From contig OX419343.1 of assembly GCA_948470475.1 (NCBI GenBank), positions 3,347,333-3,411,332 of the forward strand: DNA of 64,000 bases, given 5' to 3'. Made by a program: the position numbers and the translations under genes. Source of the DNA: Galaxea fascicularis. Taxonomy: Eukaryota > Cnidaria > Anthozoa > Scleractinia > Euphylliidae. Shown one piece after another: positions 50,313-60,575 of the stretch. The notes under the pieces were generated by a model. The model made no database searches. It was given only the letters and a program-made list of their open reading frames with translations, and had not been told where the DNA came from. Position 1 is the stretch's first letter; each line of letters starts with the position of its first letter.

Positions 50313-51107
50313 TCATTTTGCTAAACATACGCCAAAATATTTTGTAACCCTGCCATTGTGTTTGCTGTAATTTATAAGCTGTTTTGTTTTTGTAACGTAA
50401 AATTGAAAAATTATTGTGTAATAATATATTTTAAGTACCAATGTGGTTACCAGAACCGAGTGGACAACGTAAATGACAAATCCATGAGCCAACATAACTC
50501 CCAGCTGCCAGGAAGGGAGGTCGAGGTCGGAATCTGATATTTCTCCCTTGAAACATATTGTGTTTTCGACCAAAGGCATAAGATCATCTTGTTTACGGCT
50601 TCTGCTAGTTAACAATGGCAATTCCATAACACGTGCTCGATAATTCCGCTTTGTTTCCAGAACACATGTAGTATCGTTAAGTTTGATTGCCATTGTATTG
50701 ATTCGTTGCCACCTCAATGCACTGAATTTGAATACAGAGCAATGCACCAAAAGTATGACTCGGTTATGTGAATTGTTTGTTCCCCAGTTTCCTTTCAAAC
50801 AACGCAAAACATTGGATATTTCCATGTAATTCGTAGACTGCACGGGTGGCTTTATTGTGTTTAAATGACTGGCTTTTTGAAACCTGTACCCTAATTCTGA
50901 TTGGATAGCCAAGGTCGAAAAACCAAGAGAATAGAGAACCGTTTTCGTAAGTCCTTGGACTTGCTTTATCCCATCTTTTTGTACTGAATGTTCTCCAATA
51001 GAGATACAGATATTAAATCTTTCGAAAACAGCAGTGTAAATTTGATATTTGCCTTGAAAACACTTGTGGTAAAGAAAAATTACAAAAAAGCACCGTGCCA
51101 GGCACAA
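50313..51107 (-). CDS. Hypothetical 264-residue single-exon protein
   Basis: An uninterrupted frame of 264 codons in AT-rich DNA, much longer than other non-repeat frames here outside the two genes. I do not recognise the family. Visible features are a hydrophobic start (MCLARCFFVIFLY), NDT and NNS glycosylation-type sites, an acidic stretch (GEISDSDLDLPSW) and a strongly hydrophobic region near the C-terminus (GFVIYVVHSVLVTTLVLKIY) that would cross a membrane. It lies between SPAG16 and the receptor gene on the opposite strand. No splice signals are needed. No poly(A) signal was seen downstream. It could be a young gene, the last exon of a gene, or a chance frame. Confidence 0.35.
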   Translation of the reverse strand: MCLARCFFVIFLYHKCFQGKYQIYTAVFERFNICISIGEHSVQKDGIKQVQGLTKTVLYSLGFSTLAIQSELGYRFQKASHLNTIKPPVQSTNYMEISNVLRCLKGNWGTNNSHNRVILLVHCSVFKFSALRWQRINTMAIKLNDTTCVLETKRNYRARVMELPLLTSRSRKQDDLMPLVENTICFKGEISDSDLDLPSWQLGVMLAHGFVIYVVHSVLVTTLVLKIYYYTIIFQFYVTKTKQLINYSKHNGRVTKYFGVCLAK

Positions 51108-51595
51108 GTCATTGAGACAATGGAGAAACAGACCACGGGAGAGTTCAAGAGGTCGCGCTTCTCAGTGTACTTTGCAATTTAGAATCTATTTCCCTGAGCT
51201 ACTTCTCATTTTTAGTCAACTTTGGTTCTCCTACACAAATTGTTTTGTTCAATTTCTGCTAGTTCGTCGCCCAAAAATCGCGTGGCGCTTGTTGCGGTAA
51301 ATTCACTCACGCCACTAACTGGCGTCCTAGCCCAAACTAATCGCGCCGTTTAACACCTATTTATCCTGCCACGCGTTAGGCAGTGTCGCTATTGTCTTGT
51401 GCATAAAGAAAAAAATAGAAAATTCTGTCCGTTAAGAGATTAAATAAGATGTTATTGAATGACAAAAACGTGCCACTTTTTCTGTAAACTTAATAATTGA
51501 AAGTCAGACTAAGGCCGTTGGAGTGTCTAAACATATAATAGATCATTCACATATCCAGACTGTGTAGTGTCGAACTCTTCCGTAGTTAAATCATA

Positions 51596-54500
51596 ATGCT
51601 GAGTAAGAAGTGTGTCTGTTTAATTACAAAATTCGCACTTGCAATATTCCTTGGATCTGTTGGTGAGTATTTGTTTGCTTTTCAATGATAGCAGTTTCGT
51701 TGGTGTTGCGTTTTATAACTGTCTACTGATATATAGAGCGTCCACGTTGCAAACTAAGCTTGCAAGCAAACTTGTTACCATCTCTGGGGTCGAATCTAGC
51801 TGAAGCCTGAATATTGTTCAGGCCCCGGTTGTTCAAACGTTGGATAGCGCTATCCACCGGATAAATCACTATCCAGCGGATAAGTATTGGGAAATCTAAT
51901 TGCACTATCCACTGGATAGATATTTATCCGGTGGATAGCGCTATCCAGCCTTTGAACAACCGGGGCCAGGCCGCTTTACTGCCATTCAGTATTCAGGAGT
52001 ATTCATAACACTGATGATTTCCCATATTTATATCTTTATTTTGGTGTTCCAGAAAGGTAATTTGGTTAGTAATGGTACTTGAGGGTAATTTGACATAAAA
52101 ATCGTCATGGCATTGCCTCTTTAAACAATGTTTTAAAATGTGACTGTTTTTAAATCGTTGTGAAACGTTCCAGGAATGATTTTCCTTGTCTTCGCAGGCG
52201 CGGACGATCTTCCCGCCAGAAGCTTGCCAAAAGAACGCACTTTTCCATTGTTCCTCGTATTCGGAGCACACCATGCTCTTTTTATTCGTTGCCCTTTGCT
52301 ATCAGAGGGCAGAACAAGAATGCTACTCTGTTCAATCATTCTAAAAATCAACAAGGTTCCAAAAGGACAATTAAATACAATTATATCGTCCATTCCGAGC
52401 ATTTCCTATTTCGGAAAAGCCGTCACCAAAACAGTTCCCAGCACTTTTCTAGACGTAGATTTTGATGGGTCATTATTGCAAATATTAATCAGTTGATGTT
52501 ATAATCATAATATCAAAAAACTGCCCAATCATTGGTGAATACGTTGGTATTATTTTTGTGACACTATAGGTTACCATAACAACACTATGACCTGCTAAAA
52601 ACACCCTTAATTTCAGCTTTAAGCGCTTATATTTCAAAATCGGCACCGTGAAATTTTTTCTTATTATAGAATTTTGATGAACAGGATAAGATGCAACTTT
52701 TGGCAAAGTTTAAATAAATTCTGTGCATGGAGTTCAGAGCCACCTTAAATTTTCGAAATTCGAATTCTAATATTTTTTGATAATCTTTAAAGGAAACATG
52801 GTGTGAAATTGAGAAATGTATTGTGCTACTTTGTTGTAAAAGTTAGTACCAGTCGATAGAAAACAGACTGGACTCGAACAATGCTTTTCGGGCCCGAAAT
52901 TAAACCGCTATTTCTGGAGTATTGAGAAACGCGCGCCTTGGTCCGAGGAAGACTTTGACGGATCCTTATGGCCAATTTATTCGAAATCGCAAAGTTTGGT
53001 ATATAAAAAATGCCATTGTATTTTCAGGTATAATAAATGTACACTGCAGACAATCGTGTGCTTCCTGTAGAAAATCTTTCCCTAAATGTGATTACGCAAC
53101 TGGCGTCTGTGACAGCAACTGCCGACGAGTTAAACTCTGTAAAAAAGAAGACGATTTGTGCCTCGCTACATGGAGCTGGAGAGGGAAGAAGCTCGTCATG
53201 TACACAAGCTGTTTTCGCCTCCCTCCGTTTTCTAACTCCTCTCAATACAAAGTGAAATGTGAAGCGGAGATTTTGAATGGGACAAGAACTTGTCTGTGTC
53301 GAGCCAGTGGCTGCAATAGAAATCCTAGCGAGCCGGTGATGATGAAAAAGCGACAGGCATCTGATACTGGCCATGAGGAACAAAAACAGATCCAACTCCG
53401 GCAAAAACGTGAGTACAAAGTGAGTCCCAAACTCACAACCGTTCAGATTCAATTCGGTTGCGAGCGAGGGAGGTATGAGGAGAGTAAATGTAGGTTGGTG
53501 GTGGAGGCATACAGCAAATGTCAGAAATCAGTCAAACTTAACGAAAAGTTAACAGGGGGAACTTCAACGGCGAGTCGCTTGTTCTGTCTAAAATTTTACA
53601 TATTTGACAAAACGCTAACAGTGGCGAAAGAAAATTGTATGATGCGTGAAAACTTGACGTGCAGTTGGTATACCCATAACTCTGACACAACCACAGCCTA
53701 TTTTAACTAATAAGCCGGACTCTGAGATGTATTGAATTAGGGCATGCTTACATGGAGGTGGGGGACCTCAGGTTGGTAAGGTAACCCGCCTAGCTGTGGT
53801 CGAAAAATAGCCCGCGCTTACTTGCAAACTCACTGAACCCCAGGGTCCCGGGGTAAAGGTTCTAGAGGTTGTTGGGTGGTAGTTCTCAGAGGCTTTTCTC
53901 TTGCCTTGCGCTGCTTGTGCTATCGACGGCCGACTAGGCAAAGCGTTGTTGACAGTGTGTGCGTGAGACTCCATCGGGTCTTCTTCACTCCCACTCCCAG
54001 AATATGCTTGATTTCCTTCACTCTGTTCCACGTTACGCAGATGAAGCCGGCGAAAAAGCTCGCCGGGTTTGTAAGCGCGGGCGGCCGTATTGTTCTGGTT
54101 CGAATTTGGCTGGTTGCAAATGTAACGTACATGAACTCGACCCCGGCTAGGCGGGTTACCCCACCTTGAGACGTTTATATGGCAAACTTTGCGACCCCGG
54201 CTGACAGGGATACCCTACCTGGCAGACCGGGCAACGCGACTAGGCGGGTTACCCCACCTATCATGTAAACATGATCAAATAAAAATGAGAGATTATAGGG
54301 ATAGGCGGGTTACCTCACCTGACGCACCTACCTGGGGTCCCCCACCTTCATGTAAACATGATCAAATAAAATGAGAGATTACATGGAGAGGTGGATTACC
54401 CCTCCTAGGTGGGTTACCTCACCTACCTGGGGTGCTCCACCTTCGCGTAAACAGGCCCCTGGTTGTTTCCCATTTACCAAAAACATTCGGTTGGAATGTA

Positions 54501-57500
54501 AATGGTAAGGCTATTTTGGTGTTCCCGAACGGAATTTTTCATAGGGGATTTTTGCTTACCATTTGTACAAACCGTCGACCAACCTGTTTTCCCATGTAAA
54601 TGGTAAACAACCAGTGTTTCCGTTATTTCTGGCCAACAGTTCGGCCCCATACGTGTAGCCCTACGTTATAGTGAATCTATTTACATAGCGCGCGAGTGCA
54701 GCTGCAAGGCGAAAAACAGCTTGGGAGAAACTTTGAGGAAGTTTAATTTGAGGAGAGTGTTGACAATATCCCAAGCGAATTAGCCTTTTTCACTTCTTCT
54801 GCTTTGCTTTTAAATGCGCTTTGTTCCTGTGAATTACTCCAACTCTTTATTTTCTCTAAGACAATTTAACGGATGGATACTCTAGCGGAGAACATGTAGC
54901 GACACTTTTAACTGAAAGTCCAGTGAAAATTGAAAGATCTAAAGCAGTGCCCATGGTTGTATGGATCAGTCTGACTGCAGTTTTGTTGCTGTTACTCCTT
55001 GTTGGTTTGATACATCGCCTTCACACGTGCCACGGCCATTTAAAGAAGACGCTGTTGCACAGTACTCCCAGCAAACTGGATGAAGACTTTACGAACTCTC
55101 TTGATCTGAATAGCTCCTTGTCATCGGAGGCAATGATCACTCAAGGGAGATATACTGTTGTTTGGAAAGGCTATTCAAAAAACCCTTTAGCAAATGGTGC
55201 ATCTTCAAAGGACCTAAGAGAAGAAAGCATGAAAAGCCCAATCAAGGAAAACCTGTCCGTGAGACGAGAATGCGTGACGCTGGGCGAGCTGGTTTTTCAA
55301 GGAAAATACTCCAGTGTCTGGAAGGGGCACTTGCGGGAGCAGAACGTAGCAGTGAAGATATTTCCAGAAACGGCAATTTCCTCGTGGCGGAGGGAGCTTG
55401 ATATAAACAGTCTTTTGTCCGAAGGGCATTCAAACATCGTAACACTCATAACTTGGAATGAAGCGCGAGCTTCACACCGAAACAATGATTTGTTATGGTT
55501 GATGATGGATTTTTACGAGAACGGTTCTTTGAGGGATTATCTCAAAAGCAGGGTAAGTAACTCAAGGAGGCAGGCGGAAGCGGCTATTTTCACAAATTGA
55601 TTGACGCAGCTTCACTTGGGCAAATTGGGAACGCTGCAACTTTAAGTTAGCCTGTGTGGCAGGTATTCAAAGGGGAAGGGGAGGGGAGGGGAACGGAGCT
55701 TAGGTGGAGGGGAGAGGAAGGGTATCGGAAGGTGAAGGGAAAATTCGTGTGCATGAGAAAGCGAAAGGCGCGCGAGGAGAGAGGGAAAAGTACCCCTCTT
55801 TCCTACTCCATTTACGTTTCGCGCTCTTCGTTTTCGCCTCTCCCTCCCCTTTGAATTCCACACAGGCTAACTACACCTGAAAATTACAAAATAAACACAG
55901 AGCACATAAAACTAAGGGAAGGAGGGGCGAGAGCTAAGTTCTCACACGTATACTCCGAGTACACCGAGTTTTTCCTTTACGTTCTACCACTGCACCTACA
56001 CACCCCACTTGAGGCTCGTTAGAGAGTTAGGCCATCAAACTATGTTCATGTGGGAAACTTCCCGTGCATATTGCTAGGATCTGAACCATGCATTGTTACT
56101 GAAGGATTTTGATAGATGTTATTTCTTATAACAGTTTTGGGCAACTTTCTTAGTTAAATATTTAAGGGTGAGTTTTTGAAAATTGTCATTGCCATTGCCA
56201 ATTGACATTGTAAGTCTAAAGTCTCCACTCGTGAGAGAAGAAAATTCTTAAAGCTCGGACAAAAGAATGAGGAGCTACGATTATTTCTGGGAAACAAGAT
56301 ATTTCATCCTTCTTTAGAAGCTGCCATAAACACCTCTTACTAACCGGGTCCGAGGTCCGTACTGCAAGTCACGGACAGAGGTTTTTCGAGCGAGGACCAT
56401 AAATCAACGGGAAAAAAGAGGATCTGTAACTAACACTACGGACCGAGAAAACTAGGTTTTTAACTTATTAAGATATTTATAATGGGGCGCGTGAGGAAGG
56501 AAACTAGTTGAACTCTAGAGGCCACTTTCAAATTTAGCGGATCGCACAGTGTAATACAGCCCCCAAAATTGACCAATAACGGCGAGATATACTGAGGGCC
56601 GATTTACACGATACGATTTGTCGCGCGCGTCTTGGCGTATGCGACATAACGTAGAACAAAGTTGTGCCGTGTGAATGCTCCTACAACTTCTCTACCACAG
56701 ACGCACGCGACCTAAAATTTGTCGTAGGATTTTGAATCATGTTTTAAAATCATACGACAGTCGTAGGTATAGGTAAATTGAATGACAAGTGTCGTATACG
56801 ATTTTTTGCATGGCGCGAGCAGCGCGCGCTACAGAAGTTGCATGCGACAGTCGTAAGGAAAAATAGTACAGTGTAAATCGGCCCTAAGAGAGAGAAAAAT
56901 ACAGGCCCTTTGCAGTTAGCGGACACATGTTACAAAAAAAGCCTTGCTGGAGAAGAAATTTTGCACTAGGACATCCAAAACTAAGAAAATTTAAATGAAC
57001 TTGCTTTGTTTTGGATGTCAGAGGTGCTACTCTGCTCTCCAGCAAGGTGTTTTTTGTACCATGTGATCACTAACTGCAAAGGGCCTATTGTAAACAGTCG
57101 TGATAATGCTGCTAAAGAAAATGTCCAAATTCACGTGCACGTATTTCCGTCATAACTTCTATAATAATGCGGATTTCAAGAAATCGATGACGTACCACTT
57201 GGCAAAAGTCAGTACGCAATTCAACAAGTTTAGGCCTTTTTCTGTTCAGGTCACATGATTTACTGAACATGATTCCGACTCAAAATTCTTGAAAAGTTTT
57301 CCATTTCAGAGTAAAGCCAAAAATCGTGTCTGTGCAAGTAATATTTTCTGAGGCCCCATCAACACTACTGATACGTTTTCGTTCATCATTTTTGATGTGT
57401 TTTCGCCTATCATCCCTACAAAAACGCCCCCGAAAGTGCCGACGAAAACAGATTCTTTTGAAAATGGTTTCCAAAGTAGAGACTTTTAGGCACTGTTTAC

Positions 57501-60053
57501 ACGGACGCGGTTTCATTTGTAACCGTATCGGTTTCAATGCGGTTACGCCTTTCGTTTACACGACGCCGGTCGAGTTCGTTATCAGAACCGGGTCGATTTA
57601 AAAACGCTTCAAAAGTGGAGCGTTTTCAAAATGATACGGTTTCATTGGTCGTGTAAACGGCGAAACCGCATCAATTTAAAAACGGTTACTTATTTTGGCG
57701 CGAAATTGGCTGCCTCGCAAAGAGTAAATATGGTGAACCTTGCACGGAGTGTAACGCTTTGTTGCACAATCACAACTTTGATCTGTGGTTTAACTTCGCT
57801 TTTTCAGCTTTCATGTATTTTACTCTCTATAAACCGAAAGGCATATCGTAATAACAGGTAGAGATGTCTTGAAATGTTGATTTTTTTCGTCGATACGCTC
57901 CAGAGTAACGAAGAGAAAAGCAAAAGGACGATTCTGGATTCAGCCTGGGAGAACTCATGTTTGGTGGGACAACGTTTTGGACGGTGTCATACTTGCAGAA
58001 TAATGGAAGAAAAACTTTATAATGACGAAAGGAAAGCAACGAACATGCGACTTCCGGTCTCGGTAGAAACACAGGTCGCCTTGACTTTGTATTATTTGTC
58101 AGACGGAGGACGACACCAAGAAAACAGCAAACGCTTTTGGTCTCTCTCGAACATGTGTTTCTGTAATTATACGAAAAGCAACGAGAGCAATGACTGTTCA
58201 TTTGGGTACAAATTACGTCAAACTTCCCATTACCGAGATGGCGGTAAAAAATTGCGTGACCATTTTTTTTTAATGCGTTTTGTTTAAGCGCCATAGACGG
58301 AGCACACAATGCAATATAACAGCCTCAAGAAAGCTCATTAACAGATTCAATTGACGAAGCGCAAGGGCCTGAGAATGAGATCGCCATGACGTTAATGGTC
58401 GGATAGGTTCCGTGTGGTTTTTAATGCGGTTTCGAGGTCATGAAACCGCTTCGATTGGAGACTGCGTCCATGTAAACGATGCCTTAAAAAACAATCGTTT
58501 TGAAAACGCTTCGATTCGGGTGTGGACAGGTGAAAACGAACCCTCGAGTTGAAAACGGTGACGTAAAACGGGTCACATGCCATCGGTTCCAGTCCAAATC
58601 GGACCATCTATCCATTTTCACTCATGCGCAATGCCAGGTCCCAGTCGTTTTCATTGTTTTCGAGCGTTTTGGTGTGCATAGCTGAAATCGATACAAAAAA
58701 CGCCAGTGTCGATAAAAATATTTTGCTCAGTTTTAATTTTCTCGGAGATGAAAACCGTCAAACACTTTGAACACGTGGTAGTTTGGATTGGGCCTGAGAT
58801 GTGAGGATTTGGAACTTTCCGCAGCAGCAATATGGTGTTTTAGTCAGTACCCCTTACCATGCAGCAAAATCTTGGACCTCAGGTGAAAATTCTAATCAAT
58901 TCTTTTCGATTTTACATAACAGCGCTCTTTGCTGAGATGGAGAGGTGCTCTAGAGATGTTGAGTGGTATAACCAGTGGTGTGGCCTTTCTGCATTCAGAT
59001 GGTGATCAGTATGGAAGAAGGAAGGTCCCAGTTACCCATCGAGATTTAAAAAGCCCGAACATCCTGGTGAGAAGGGATGATACGTGCGTCATCTCAGACT
59101 TCGGCTTAGCATTGTCGCTGCACTCCATTGAAGACGAAAGCAAAAATGTAAGTCTCTTCGATTTCATTTGTTAGCGAACTTTTAACCGAAAATAGATTCT
59201 ATAAAATGGCGTTATAAGTTTATGACAAGCAAAAACCAAATGCCAAAAGTAGAATTATGGGTTGTGATTTCAGACGTTTTCGTGATCGTTATGAGAGCGA
59301 TGACTGAAATTAAGCCGCTAAAGCCTGGTTCTCATATGCCGCAGATCTACCTGCGACATAGCCGCCGGTAATGCCTGGGACACTGTTTCGATATAGGAGA
59401 ACATACGCCGCCGGCATTAAAAACCATCGCAGGTCTTTACCGCCGGCATGCCTGCGAAGTTGGACTCACGTCAGCTTTGCAGGCGTGCCGGCGGTAAACA
59501 CCTGTGACGGTTCTTCATGCCGGCGGAGTATGTTCTCATATGACGGAACGATAATGTTTTATCCCAGGCATTACCGGCGGCTATGCCGCAGGTAGGTCTG
59601 CGGTATATGAGAACCAGGCTAAGGGTTGCTGTTATTTAGGTTAGGTTTAGAATTAGGGTAGGGTTACTGGTGAGTGTTTATCATAAAAAGAACGCGTATA
59701 AAGAGGTTTTCGAAAGACGTACGGCTACGTAGTACTAACAACAGTCCCATTTGATTAGAAAAAATAGGCCATTTCCGAATTACCTTAGGCCTCTTTTTCA
59801 AAGCGAGTCTAGGTTCTCATCTTTCCTATGCAAAATCAATTTTCATTCACACGCAAATTAAACTCATTTTCATGTGAATGAAAATTGATTTTGCATAGAA
59901 AAGATGAGCACCTACACTCACTTTGAAAAAGTGGCCTGAGGTAATCGGAGATGGCCTATTATGAAAGTAGAATGAACTGAGAACAAAACAACGCTGATCA
60001 GTCATATAAGGACGTTCGCGCCCAAAATGCTCCCACGTACAGATAAATTTTAC

Positions 60054-60084
<31 letters not shown>

Positions 60085-60540
60085 TTGCCAAAAAGGACCA
60101 AAAAAATGGGGGGTCACTGTGCTCATTTTTTAGATGAGGTGCATTTTTAGAAGCTTGCGTTATTTTAAGACCATCTTAGCTTACAACTGTCAACAGTAAA
60201 AAAAAAAGCTACATTAGTGAAATTTAGATCAGGTAAAGGTACTCAATTCAACATAACTAATATAACTATTAAAATAAACTTTTGCAGCTGATGTCTTTTT
60301 CTGAGGTGAAATAAACCTTGAAAAACAATACATATTAGTCTAAGAAAGAAGACATCGGTCGTACAAGAGCATAAAAGGCGAAATAGTTGTAACTTCTCAC
60401 CTACAGAATTTTTTTTGTTAAAATGGACAAAATCAGGAAAGGAAGTGATTTATGAAAAGACAAATGGGGTCACCGAGCATTTAAGAGAGTAACATCGCTG
60501 CGAAATTCTCAAAGCGATTGTCTATTAGCACGGTCACGTC

Positions 60541-60575
<35 letters not shown>

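Noticed and set aside
52922..53027. Upstream start for the receptor ectodomain frame
   Set aside because: This stretch precedes a good TTTTCAG acceptor. The signal-peptide exon at 51,596 joins the ectodomain in frame, which explains the protein better.
57827..58309. 160-codon minus frame
   Set aside because: It is antisense to the transposase-like frame within the same element and shows no family resemblance.
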